Positions 5,634-14,045 of a stretch of DNA of 64,000 nt are shown here, one piece after another. Both the position numbers and the translations under genes were made by a program. The notes beneath the pieces were generated by a model, which saw nothing but the letters and a program-made list of their open reading frames with translations, did no database searches and was not told the origin of the DNA. Source of the DNA: RGIG995 sp045542115 (lineage in GTDB: Bacteria; Bacillota; Clostridia; Oscillospirales; UBA644); the NCBI GenBank assembly GCA_045542115.1, contig JAZQKK010000014.1, positions 1 through 64,000 of the forward strand, given 5' to 3'. Every line of letters starts with the position of its first letter. Position 1 is the stretch's first letter.

Positions 5634-7031
5634 ATGAAATTTATGGGGATTGACATTGGCACAACGTCGATAAAGACTGCCGTGTTCAATGAGGCTCTGG
5701 AACAAAAGATTTCGCTCAGCGCAGATTATACGTTAAATTCCCACGGAGATACGGTGGAGTTTGACGGGGAACAGTATTGGAATATTGTTAAAGGCGAAAT
5801 AGAGAAGGTGAAAAAAGAACATTCGGTAGATGCTCTCGCAGTAGATACCCAATGTGAAACGCTAATTCTCACAGATGAGTACGGAACCCCTGTCCGGCCG
5901 GCAATCGTTTGGCTCGATAACCGCGCTGTGGAAGAGGCGGATATAATTACCCAACGATTTGGGCATAAAAAAGTCTACGAAATTACCGGTCAACCGGAAA
6001 TCACGGCTACTTGGCCTGCCTGCAAACTCCTTTGGGTCAAAAGAAACGAACCTGAGGTCTGGGCAAAAACAAAGAAAATCTTTCTCTTAGAAGATTGGAT
6101 CCTTTATAAAATGACCGGGCGATTCCTTTCGGAAAAGACCTTGCAATCATCCACCATCTACTTTGACATTCATCAAGGAGTTTGGTGGAAAGAAATGCTT
6201 GATTTTATCGGAATTTCCGACGATATGCTTCCAGAACTGTTTTCCAGCGCTCAGTACGTTGGCGAATACGACGGAATAAAGGTTGTTACCGGAGCAATCG
6301 ACCAAATTGCCGGTGCAATCGGAGCCGGGGTCGTCAAACAGGGACTTGTCAGCGTGATGACGGGCACCACAATGGTTTTGTTTCTTCCTTCCGAAACAAT
6401 TCCCGAATATAATGCAAAAAGTATTGTTCCGTGTCACTATAACTACGACGATAAATACTGTCTTCTTTCCTGGACCCCCACCGCAGGAATGGCATTAAAA
6501 TGGTTTAAAAACACCCTTTGTGAACACTTCTCTTTCCGAGAGTTAGACGAATTGGCAAAAAAAGTCCCTGTCGGCAGTGACGGGCTCACATTTCTTCCGT
6601 ATCTTTGCGGTTCTACAATGCCAAAATACAACCCCGCGGCACGAGGTAGTTTTACGGGGTTGACCACGGAACACCATCGTGGACATTTTGTGCGTGCGGT
6701 AATGGAGTCGGTCGCCTGTATGTTGAAATCCAATTTGGATTACCTTGGCTTGGACGTAGACGAAATTCGAGCAATGGGAGGCGGAGCAAATAGCCCACTT
6801 TGGTGTCAGATGAAGGCAGACATCACCGGAAAACGTTTGGTAACACTTAAAAATAAAGAAACAGCCTGTCTCGGCTCTGCAATTTTGGCAGCCGTCGGTG
6901 TTGGAGTTTTTGAAAGTGTAGAACAAGCAGCTGAACGGATTCAAGTGGATAGAGTATTTGAAAGCCAAGAAACAGATTATTCAGAATGTTATAAGCAATT
7001 CTTACATTATGATAACATACTGAATGTTTAA
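5634..7031 (+). CDS. FGGY-family carbohydrate kinase, xylulokinase-like
   Basis: 465 residues from the ATG preceded by AAGGAA; an earlier in-frame ATG lies inside a hairpin. Phosphate motif GIDIGTTSIK is at residue 4, the FGGY_N domain runs to about 230, catalytic-base Asp is in TGAIDQIAGAIGAG, and the FGGY_C signature GGGANSPLWCQMKADITGK is near 380. It phosphorylates a ketose or polyol with ATP. Its similarity is to xylulokinases, but FGGY specificity cannot be read by eye, and no xylose isomerase is nearby. In the operon it presumably makes the phosphoester that the aldolase cleaves. Confidence 0.85.
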   Translation: MKFMGIDIGTTSIKTAVFNEALEQKISLSADYTLNSHGDTVEFDGEQYWNIVKGEIEKVKKEHSVDALAVDTQCETLILTDEYGTPVRPAIVWLDNRAVEEADIITQRFGHKKVYEITGQPEITATWPACKLLWVKRNEPEVWAKTKKIFLLEDWILYKMTGRFLSEKTLQSSTIYFDIHQGVWWKEMLDFIGISDDMLPELFSSAQYVGEYDGIKVVTGAIDQIAGAIGAGVVKQGLVSVMTGTTMVLFLPSETIPEYNAKSIVPCHYNYDDKYCLLSWTPTAGMALKWFKNTLCEHFSFRELDELAKKVPVGSDGLTFLPYLCGSTMPKYNPAARGSFTGLTTEHHRGHFVRAVMESVACMLKSNLDYLGLDVDEIRAMGGGANSPLWCQMKADITGKRLVTLKNKETACLGSAILAAVGVGVFESVEQAAERIQVDRVFESQETDYSECYKQFLHYDNILNV

Positions 7032-7066
7032 AATATAATTATTCTTTATAAAAGTGAGGTACTATT

Positions 7067-7741
7067 ATGATTTACATTCTCGACACCGCTGATTTGGATG
7101 CAATCAAGCATTGCAACGAATTCTACCCCCTGTCCGGTGTTACCACCAACCCTTCCATCATCGCAAAAGCAAACACTGATTTCTGGCCTCTGGTGGAAAA
7201 GATCCGCGCTATCATCGGACCGGATAAAATGCTTCACGTTCAAACCACCCAGAAAAAGGCAGAAGACATCGTTGAAGAAGCTAAATTGCTCAAAAAACGT
7301 TTGGGTGGAGAATTTTACGTTAAAATTCCCATCGGCGAAGAAGGGCTGAAAGCCACAATGATGCTGAAAAAGATCGGCATTGGCGTTACTATGACAGCAA
7401 TTTTCACCCCCACTCAGGCTCTAATGGCAGCTATGGCCGGGGCAGATTTTGTTGCTCCCTACGTAAACCGTTTGGATAATATTATCGGTGACGGTTGTGA
7501 AGTAGTTGCTCAAATCGTGGAACAGTTGGAGAACTATGGCTCCGATTGCAAAGTTCTCGCCGCCAGTTTCAAAAATGCAGAACAGGTTTACAAGTGTGCC
7601 AGCTACGGATGTCATAGCGTCACAGTCACGGACGATATTATGAAAGCACTGATTAGTCATCCGATGACCGATGCGGCCATTGCCGGTTTTGAAAAAGACT
7701 GGACCGGAGTTTATGGAAACAAGACAATCAAAGACTTTTAA
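7067..7741 (+). CDS. Fructose-6-phosphate aldolase / transaldolase-like enzyme
   Basis: 224 residues, the short MipB/TalC class. VTTNPSIIAKA near residue 25, the Schiff-base Lys in YVKIP (Lys 86), APYVNRLDN and LAASFK are all present. By hand alignment to E. coli FsaA the residues that separate aldolase from transaldolase are of the aldolase type: Gln 59 and Tyr 132 match FSA Gln 59 and Tyr 131. So it probably cleaves a ketose phosphate rather than acting in the pentose phosphate pathway. It follows the kinase by 35 nt with a GTGAGG ribosome site. Confidence 0.85.
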   Translation: MIYILDTADLDAIKHCNEFYPLSGVTTNPSIIAKANTDFWPLVEKIRAIIGPDKMLHVQTTQKKAEDIVEEAKLLKKRLGGEFYVKIPIGEEGLKATMMLKKIGIGVTMTAIFTPTQALMAAMAGADFVAPYVNRLDNIIGDGCEVVAQIVEQLENYGSDCKVLAASFKNAEQVYKCASYGCHSVTVTDDIMKALISHPMTDAAIAGFEKDWTGVYGNKTIKDF

Positions 7742-7876
7742 TAAGCGTTAAATTGCAAAAATCAAGCAGAAAAACGGAAACCTAATATTTGCAGGTTTTA
7801 AAACTTTCATACAACTGCAAGACAAGGTCAATTCTATCTAAGAGTTGACCTATTCTTGTGTACAAAGGAAAACACT

Positions 7877-9145
7877 ATGAACCTCTTATCAGATACCAAT
7901 ATTCATCTGGAAAACAAGAAACTGAGTCGCATTTTTTTTGTTTTTCTGATGTTAATGTACTCGTTAGTTTATATGACCAAACAATGCTTTGCCGGCGCAT
8001 TGGCAGCTATCGTAGACGAAGGGGCATTAACGCTGACTCAAGCAAGCATTATTACAGCTTCGTTTTACATTGTATACGCGCCGCTACAAATTTTAGGAGG
8101 AATTTTTGCAGATAAATACAGCCCGGAACGTCTGATCGTTATCGGACTTGTGGGGAGCGCAGCATCAAACGTTGTGATATTCTTCAATCAAAACTTTTGG
8201 GTAATGTTGATTGCCTGGATATTCAGTGCGATTGTTCAATTTGCACTTTGGCCCTCCGTATTTAAAATTATGTCTTCTCAATTGGTAAGAAGCGACCGCC
8301 CAAAAATGGTTTTTTTAATGTCTTTCACAAGTTCCGCCGGACTTGTTTTAACGTATCTATTTGCAGCAATTGTCCCGAGATGGCAAGATAATTTTGCAAT
8401 TTCTGCCATTATTTTAGTTCTACTTTCCATTGCACTTTTAATCTTCTGCGAAAAACTCAATCCTATTCTGATAAAGGATAGAATTCCACAGAAAACTGAA
8501 GGTGCAAACTCGAGCCAATCTCTTGATGAAAAGAAAAAGTGGAAGATCTTTATTTCCAGCGGTTTTGTCGCCGTTTTAATTTCTACCCCATTCCGTGTAA
8601 TGGTCGAAAACAGTGGAAAAACGATGACCCCTACGATGCTTTCTCAGAGCTACGAGAACATCTCCCCTTCGATTGGAAACCTCCTGAATATTCTTATTAT
8701 TTTAGCTGGGATGTTGGCAATTGTTTTATCCAAAACCATCGTTATAAAATTTATAAAAAATGAATTGGTTGGATTCCTCGTCGTGTTACTGATTTCTCTG
8801 CCCATTACAATTGTTCTGCGATTTGTCGGTACCATTCCCGTGTGGGCTGTCGTAACATCTTTATGTTTGCAATCAATGTTCTTATCCGCAACGACATTAT
8901 TAGGCTCAATATTTAATATGCGTTTTACCAAGTACGGATTAAACGGAACGGCGGCGGGATTGCTTAATTGTATGCAAAGTCTTGGAATTGTAATTCAATA
9001 CTGTTTATTTGGCACGATTGCAGAAAGTTTTGGTTGGCAGATCGTCACGACCCTTTGGATCATAATGATTATCATTGCAATACTTTGTACTGTCTTCGGA
9101 TTACGCAGTTCCAATAGATTTATTAAGAATGAAATTAATAAATAA
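7877..9145 (+). CDS. MFS transporter, OPA-like, of the sugar operon
   Basis: 422 residues with about 12 membrane segments. The N-terminal half carries YMTKQCFAGALAA and GGIFADKYSPERL, the cytoplasmic-loop motif of organophosphate and sugar-acid MFS carriers. It lies 135 nt after the aldolase gene; a weak inverted repeat (AGGTCAA/TTGACCT, about 7826-7853) lies in the gap. The start ATG follows AAAGGAAA; an upstream in-frame codon has no ribosome site. It is the only transporter of the operon, so it is the likely importer of the substrate. OPA-type carriers favour anionic or phosphorylated substrates. Confidence 0.8.
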   Translation: MNLLSDTNIHLENKKLSRIFFVFLMLMYSLVYMTKQCFAGALAAIVDEGALTLTQASIITASFYIVYAPLQILGGIFADKYSPERLIVIGLVGSAASNVVIFFNQNFWVMLIAWIFSAIVQFALWPSVFKIMSSQLVRSDRPKMVFLMSFTSSAGLVLTYLFAAIVPRWQDNFAISAIILVLLSIALLIFCEKLNPILIKDRIPQKTEGANSSQSLDEKKKWKIFISSGFVAVLISTPFRVMVENSGKTMTPTMLSQSYENISPSIGNLLNILIILAGMLAIVLSKTIVIKFIKNELVGFLVVLLISLPITIVLRFVGTIPVWAVVTSLCLQSMFLSATTLLGSIFNMRFTKYGLNGTAAGLLNCMQSLGIVIQYCLFGTIAESFGWQIVTTLWIIMIIIAILCTVFGLRSSNRFIKNEINK

Positions 9146-9186
9146 TAACGATAAAACCGGAATGAATAATAACGATAAAACCGGAA
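9141..9186 (+). repeat. Two 22-bp direct repeats at the end of the transporter gene
   Basis: A 22-bp unit starting AATAATAACGATAAAACC occurs at 9141-9162 and 9165-9186. The first copy holds the transporter stop codon, the second forms the left arm of the terminator. It looks like a recent slippage duplication. Confidence 0.85.
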
Positions 9187-9208
9187 GGAAAATCCTTCCG
9201 GTTTTTTT
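9177..9208 (+). terminator. Terminator of the sugar operon
   Basis: AAAACCGGAAGGA (9177-9189) pairs with TCCTTCCGGTTTT (9193-9205) around AAA, followed by a T-run. On the minus strand the downstream sequence is only moderately T-rich, so it may also weakly end the leftward rluD operon. Confidence 0.9.
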
Positions 9209-9220
9209 ATATGCATTAAT

Positions 9221-10153
9221 TTATCCTCGTAACTTCTTTAAAACCAACTCAAAATAAGGTGGTAATTCGGAAGAAAACTCCAACCACTCTTTGGAAATCG
9301 GATGCACAAAACCGATTTTTTTTGCGTGTAAACACTGTCCTTCCAAACCAAGTGTGGCCGCATTTTTCGGGGCATAAACAGGGTCGCCCACAATGGGATG
9401 CCCCTTATACGTCATATGAACCCGTATCTGATGCGTCCGTCCGGTTTCCAAACGAAAGCGAAGATACGAGTATCCGTTAAATTCTTCCAAAACCTCATAA
9501 TGCGTTATGGCATTTTTAGAATTCAGAGCAGTAACTGTCATTTTTTTTCGGTCTTTTGGGTCACGACCAACCGGAGCATCTATGATTCCCTTCGGTTCTT
9601 TAAAATGACCAATCACCACGGCTTCATATTCCCGCAAAAATGAATGCTCTTTGATTTGCTCCGCAAGCCCGAGATGTGCATCGTTTGTTTTTGCAACGAT
9701 CAAAAGCCCCGAAGTGTCTTTGTCGATACGGTGAACGATCCCGGGACGGAGTACTCCATTAATACCGGAGAGTTGTCCGGCACAGTGAAACAACAGTGCA
9801 TTTACCAGCGTCCCGTCAGGATTTCCGGCAGCGGGATGAACCACCATCCCCTGAGGTTTATTGACCACAAGCAAATCCTTATCTTCGTAAACGATTTCCA
9901 GCGGTATTTCCTGGGGAATAGCTTCTAACGGTTGAGGATCCGGAATCTGAATTAAAATCACGTCTCCCCCTCTGATCTTGACGCTCTTTCCTACCGTTTT
10001 TCCATTTAAGGACACGTTACCCTGTTCTAATAGAGCCGAAATGGCCGAGCGGGAATAGACCTGCTCGGCAACTTCATTTAATGCAATTGAAAGATACTTA
10101 TCAATCCGTTCCGGAACAACGTTCTCAGAAACGACAAGAACCTGTTCAACCAT
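9221..10153 (-). CDS. rluD: Pseudouridine synthase, RluD family
   Basis: 310 residues. An S4 RNA-binding domain (about 14-75) precedes the RluA/C/D catalytic domain. The catalytic motif HRIDKDTSGLL holds the nucleophile Asp; VVNKPQGMVVHP and ETGRTHQIRVHM are further family motifs. It isomerises uridines in 23S rRNA. The start codon overlaps the lspA stop by one base, and rluD follows lspA in many Firmicutes. It is the last gene of the leftward run from miaB. Confidence 0.93.
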   Translation of the reverse strand: MVEQVLVVSENVVPERIDKYLSIALNEVAEQVYSRSAISALLEQGNVSLNGKTVGKSVKIRGGDVILIQIPDPQPLEAIPQEIPLEIVYEDKDLLVVNKPQGMVVHPAAGNPDGTLVNALLFHCAGQLSGINGVLRPGIVHRIDKDTSGLLIVAKTNDAHLGLAEQIKEHSFLREYEAVVIGHFKEPKGIIDAPVGRDPKDRKKMTVTALNSKNAITHYEVLEEFNGYSYLRFRLETGRTHQIRVHMTYKGHPIVGDPVYAPKNAATLGLEGQCLHAKKIGFVHPISKEWLEFSSELPPYFELVLKKLRG

Positions 10154-10632
10154 CAGTCAAGAATTTCTCCCTTAGAAAAAAGGAATAAGACAATAAAGAG
10201 AATGGAACCGCAACAAACAAAAATATCTGCTACGTTAAACACGGCAAAATCAATTAAATAAAAATCAAACATATCCACCACAAATCCGCAGAAGATACGG
10301 TCAATTAAATTTCCGATTCCACCGGAAGCAATGCATACCAAAGCGATACGGCCCAACTTTGAGCGAACCGAGCCTCTTACCAGCACTGCTATAATCAAAG
10401 AACAAAGAACAACCGTCAAGATAATGAAAAACCAAGTTTGTCCGGCCAAAATACTGAACGCAGCTCCGGTATTTTCGCAATAGGTCAACCGAAATACACC
10501 CTTCCAAAGCTCAAAGGACGAGATGGGACGAAGGTTTTCATACGCCCACAGTTTCACCAATTGGTCCAATCCGAGAATTGATGCGGACATCAGCAAATAG
10601 CCAACCCACTCAGCAAAAGACGTGCGCTTCAT
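10153..10632 (-). CDS. lspA: Lipoprotein signal peptidase II
   Basis: 159 residues with four membrane segments. The aspartyl-protease dyad is visible in GNLIDRIFCGFVVDMFDF and FAVFNVADIF, and ENTGAAFSIL is the conserved N-terminal motif. It removes signal peptides from prolipoproteins such as GerAC and the foldase at 50142. It is translationally coupled to rluD and lies 5 nt after divIVA. Confidence 0.95.
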   Translation of the reverse strand: MKRTSFAEWVGYLLMSASILGLDQLVKLWAYENLRPISSFELWKGVFRLTYCENTGAAFSILAGQTWFFIILTVVLCSLIIAVLVRGSVRSKLGRIALVCIASGGIGNLIDRIFCGFVVDMFDFYLIDFAVFNVADIFVCCGSILFIVLFLFSKGEILD

Positions 10633-10637
10633 AAAAC

Positions 10638-11435
10638 TCAGTCTTCGTCGTCATCATCAAAGAAGTCGTCGTCATCATCGTCATCTTCGTCACGGAAGAA
10701 CAACTTCTTCTTCTTTTTGGGTTCCTTCTTTTTCTTCTTGGAATCCTCTTCGTCGAAGAGGTCTTCCAACCCTTTGGTGGTACGTTTCGCAAAGGCTCTC
10801 TTAGAAGATTTTTCCAACAAATCTTCGTCAAAATCAGCATCCACCTCAGGTTCGGCCACAGGTTCTTCCACCGTAGGAGCAACAAAGTCATCCACAACGG
10901 GTTCCGAAGAATCATTAAAGGACTGGTTCAAAATGTCCAAGGTCTCCGAGCCGATTTTAATATCGTCGAATTTCATATTGGGAATTTCTTCCACCATCTT
11001 CATATGAGCGCTGTAAGTCTCCAAAAGAGATTTCTTAAATTCGTCGATTTCAGCAGTCAACTTCTGGGTAATTGCATTCTGGCGGTTTGCTTCATACTGA
11101 GCGGTTTCAATCAGTTTTTTCGCGTAATCTTCCGCATCAGCAACCAAACGCTGCGCCTTCTTACGGGCGGCTTCCAATTCTTCGGAAGGTTCCTGAGGAA
11201 TGACGACAGGAGCAATTTCGGGCACTTCTACGGGAGTAGGAGCGGGAGCCTCTGCCATTTCGTTCAATTTCTCAGTCAAAAGGTTGACCTTATTCTTCAA
11301 AGCATTCCGTTCATCCAGAAGACGAGTATAGTCAACCAGGATTTCGTCCAAGAATTGATCGACTTCGTCGCCTTTGTATCCGCCGCCTTTTGTGCTGGTA
11401 AATTCTTTGGTTTCGATTTCTTTGGGTGTAATCAT
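10638..11435 (-). CDS. divIVA: DivIVA-family protein with a Lys/Asp tail
   Basis: 265 residues. The N-terminal membrane-targeting domain (residues 1-55, TPKEIETKEFTSTKGGGYKGDEVDQFLDEI) is followed by coiled coil (about 35-60 and 85-145) and a Glu/Pro-rich linker. The last 45 residues are unusual: two Lys runs (KKKKKEPKKKKK) then an almost pure Asp stretch (DEDDDDDDD, FFDDDDED). DivIVA recruits proteins to curved membrane at poles and septa. It lies next to sepF, as in many Firmicutes. AAGGAG precedes the start. Confidence 0.9.
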   Translation of the reverse strand: MITPKEIETKEFTSTKGGGYKGDEVDQFLDEILVDYTRLLDERNALKNKVNLLTEKLNEMAEAPAPTPVEVPEIAPVVIPQEPSEELEAARKKAQRLVADAEDYAKKLIETAQYEANRQNAITQKLTAEIDEFKKSLLETYSAHMKMVEEIPNMKFDDIKIGSETLDILNQSFNDSSEPVVDDFVAPTVEEPVAEPEVDADFDEDLLEKSSKRAFAKRTTKGLEDLFDEEDSKKKKKEPKKKKKLFFRDEDDDDDDDFFDDDDED

Positions 11436-11465
11436 AATAATTTCTCCTTATATGAAACTATTTTT

Positions 11466-11849
11466 TTAAAATTTAAGGTCGGGTTCAAGGCTTGCGGCGA
11501 TATCGCCTGAAACCTCAATTCCGCCGGGGGTGATAAGAAAGGTGTTTGCCGCAATTTTTTTGGTATTTCCCTGCATTGCATATGCAACGCCACTGAGAAA
11601 ATCAATAAAATGACGGGCATCTTTCGCAATCAGCTCCAAATTCAGAATCACAGATTCGTGATTCAAAAGATGGTCCGCAATAGAGAGAAGTTGGTCATTG
11701 GAAGAATCATTGGGACGGAACAAAACAAACTGTTTTTTTGCTTTCCCGGGTACTGCGGGGGGCGGAGCATCTTTTTTGTCTGCCTGCATAGGTTCATCCA
11801 AGAATTCTTCTTCGTCTTCTCTGGGGGCGAAACGATCAAATAATCCCAT
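11466..11849 (-). CDS. sepF: Cell division protein SepF
   Basis: 127 residues, slightly short. An N-terminal membrane-anchoring helix (MGLFDRFAP) and an acidic, proline-rich linker lead to the SepF domain (about 40-120: FVLFRPNDSSNDQLLSIADHLL, VILNLELI, IDFLSGVAYAMQG, FLITPGGIEVSG). SepF polymerises into rings and tethers FtsZ to the membrane. Neighbours yggS and divIVA reproduce the usual ylm-type cluster. Confidence 0.95.
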   Translation of the reverse strand: MGLFDRFAPREDEEEFLDEPMQADKKDAPPPAVPGKAKKQFVLFRPNDSSNDQLLSIADHLLNHESVILNLELIAKDARHFIDFLSGVAYAMQGNTKKIAANTFLITPGGIEVSGDIAASLEPDLKF

Positions 11850-11869
11850 AACAACATACCCTTTCTGTT

Positions 11870-12523
11870 TTATCGATACAACGCCGTTCCGACCCGAATC
11901 ATATTTGAACCGTATCGAACCGCCGTCGCATAATCACTACTCATTCCCATAGACAAAATGTCCATATCCAAATTATACGGCTTATTTTTCGCATAATTTT
12001 GATAGATTTCATACATTTTTATATAATATTCGTCTTTGGTATCTATCGGCATAATCGCCATCAAGCCACGAATCCGAAGATTTGGCAAAGAGGAAACTTC
12101 ACAAAGTAATACATCCAAATCCTCTTCATAGATGCCGTATTTTTGAGGTTCCTTGGCAACATTGACCTGAATTAAAATTTCCACGGTCTTCCCTGTTAAA
12201 CCTGCACAACGGCTGATTTCTTTGGCCAAATGAAGAGAATCCACGGACTGAATCAAATCAGCGTTTGCAATTGCTTTTTTTACTTTGTTGGATTGCAAAT
12301 GACCAATTAGGTGTTTCGTCCCCTGCATTGCATTGGCACGCTCCACAAGGGCAACCACGCGGTTTTCCGCAAAATCCCGGACGCCGGCCTGATACAGCTC
12401 CGGAATGACTTCAACGGGCTGGTTTTTTGTAACTGCAACAATCGTGACCTCTTGTCCGATTCCGTTTTGGGAAACGATTTTATCCACTTCATTCTTAATT
12501 TGGAGATAATTATCGCGAATCAT
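11870..12523 (-). CDS. yggS: PLP homeostasis protein, YggS family
   Basis: 217 residues, a single alanine-racemase-like barrel. The PLP lysine is Lys 33 in VAVTKNQP. FAENRV, HLIGHLQSNKVK, IQVNVAKEPQKYG and SMGMSSDYATAVRYGSNMIRVGTALY are all family motifs. It binds PLP and buffers B6 and amino-acid pools. Its start overlaps the stop of the upstream gene by one base, and it normally precedes sepF. Confidence 0.95.
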   Translation of the reverse strand: MIRDNYLQIKNEVDKIVSQNGIGQEVTIVAVTKNQPVEVIPELYQAGVRDFAENRVVALVERANAMQGTKHLIGHLQSNKVKKAIANADLIQSVDSLHLAKEISRCAGLTGKTVEILIQVNVAKEPQKYGIYEEDLDVLLCEVSSLPNLRIRGLMAIMPIDTKDEYYIKMYEIYQNYAKNKPYNLDMDILSMGMSSDYATAVRYGSNMIRVGTALYR

Positions 12524-13764
12524 TAGTTGATGTTGACCACCTTTCCGTCGTAAACATCTTTTCCGCCAATTACGACGGCATCGTTCAAAATCAAGGCTCT
12601 GGATGGTGATTTTGTATCCGGTGTCACCACAACGAAACCACGTTCTTCATTTCGATAAAGAATCGAAACAGGCTTAAAGACCAGCTTTGCACCGGACAAC
12701 ACGTAAACACCCGTATCTCCATTGTAAACTCGAATTGCATCCCGGTCTACACGAAAACCGGTATAGGACTGTAAAATAATCTGAGCATCCGTAATGCGTA
12801 ACGAATAGATGGCTTCATCAAAAAAGGAACTTTCAAAGGAAACCGCAACTTGTCCTTCAACCGGTTCGGAAATGCGGACCACCGTCATAGACACCGTTTT
12901 TGTTCCATACAGCGCCGTTTCAAAACGCAACATCCAGGAAGTGCCAACTTCGAACCGTTGTGCTTCCGCAACGGGAAGATTGCAAAGATAGGTCCAATAA
13001 GAAAAGTGCTGCAATTTCCCAATATAATTCTTGGGGCGTTGCTGAGGTGTTTCCGAAAGAAGTTGATTTACTGTCTCGGGAGTAGCAGCAGAATACTGAG
13101 AGGCCTTCAAAGATTCATAACCATCATACACCGAAGAAAAATAGCCGGCTTGTCCCGCCGTAACGGCCATCTGCTTTGCGGAGTCTCCGGTCAAGATCGT
13201 ATTTCTGGAAGCCTCGCAATTTTTAAGGATTTGACGGTAATAAGACTTATCTCCGGTAGTTTTAATATCGCGCTTGATAAAACAGGACTGCACCGAAGAG
13301 GCGGAATCCAAAGCATCGGTTAAATTGCCCTGAGAAGAAGCAGACAAGTGTTCCCGAATCGCGTCCTTTGTGCGGCTGTCAATCGTTTTTAAATCAAACT
13401 GTGTAGTCGCAGAAAGACAGTCATTGAGCAGATTAACCTGACGGTCAATCATATCAACGGACAATCTATCTACGTTAGAAGAATTCTGATTACTGTACGT
13501 AGCAACCGTATATCCGATGGAAACGCGGTCCCCATCCGACACTTTATAATCAATGGACGCGGGGTCGGAAGATGCAGAAACAATAACTTCATCCCGCAAA
13601 GCAATCCCGGAAACCGTAATGGAGTCATCGTAAACAATGCTCTCCGCCGGCTTCACAAAAATTTCTTCCGAAGAAAAAATGGAAGGAACAATACTGACGG
13701 CAAGATAAATAATCGCAACTGCAACCAATACCCAAAAGGAAATTACGCTGATTTTATTTTTCAT
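12523..13764 (-). CDS. HlyD-like membrane-anchored protein
   Basis: 413 residues. One N-terminal membrane segment (about 8-30) is followed by a long extracellular region. A barrel-sandwich-like segment (VSGIALRDEVIVSASSD, VSDGDRVSIGYTVATYSN) recalls HlyD/lipoyl adaptors. The middle is helical, and the C-terminus has beta-rich motifs (YNGDTGVYVLSGAKLVFKPV). No partner exporter is nearby. Proteins of this type occur beside sepF in Clostridia, so a cell-envelope or division role is as likely as efflux. It is coupled to hfq (4 nt) and yggS. Confidence 0.6.
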   Translation of the reverse strand: MKNKISVISFWVLVAVAIIYLAVSIVPSIFSSEEIFVKPAESIVYDDSITVSGIALRDEVIVSASSDPASIDYKVSDGDRVSIGYTVATYSNQNSSNVDRLSVDMIDRQVNLLNDCLSATTQFDLKTIDSRTKDAIREHLSASSQGNLTDALDSASSVQSCFIKRDIKTTGDKSYYRQILKNCEASRNTILTGDSAKQMAVTAGQAGYFSSVYDGYESLKASQYSAATPETVNQLLSETPQQRPKNYIGKLQHFSYWTYLCNLPVAEAQRFEVGTSWMLRFETALYGTKTVSMTVVRISEPVEGQVAVSFESSFFDEAIYSLRITDAQIILQSYTGFRVDRDAIRVYNGDTGVYVLSGAKLVFKPVSILYRNEERGFVVVTPDTKSPSRALILNDAVVIGGKDVYDGKVVNIN

Positions 13765-13768
13765 AACA

Positions 13769-13996
13769 TCAAAGCGGAGAAATGGTGGAAATGGCGTGCT
13801 TATAAATCATATTTTCCTTTCCATCCGACTCCAAAAGGATAACGAAATTATCGAAACTTTTTACAATTCCGCGCATCTGAAAGCCGCTGACCAAATAGAC
13901 CACAATAGGAGAACGATTCTTTCGGGCATTGTTCAAAAAGACCTCTTGAATATTTCCCAAATTGACACGCTCCGGGCATTTTACATTTTCTGTCAT
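13769..13996 (-). CDS. hfq: RNA chaperone Hfq
   Basis: 75 residues, a complete Sm-like protein. NLGNIQEVFLNNARKNRSPIVVYLVSG is the Sm1 region and YKHAIS (65-70) the Sm2 RNA-binding motif. It forms a hexamer that binds U-rich small RNAs and A-rich mRNA. It follows miaA, as in many bacteria including B. subtilis. Confidence 0.95.
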   Translation of the reverse strand: MTENVKCPERVNLGNIQEVFLNNARKNRSPIVVYLVSGFQMRGIVKSFDNFVILLESDGKENMIYKHAISTISPL

Positions 13997-14045
13997 ATCC
14001 TATAACTCCTCTCTAAGGCACGGATCGATAGGAATTGAAAATACT

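Noticed and set aside
7742..7876. A riboswitch between the aldolase and transporter genes
   Set aside because: Only a weak 7-bp inverted repeat is present and the gap is too short for known classes.
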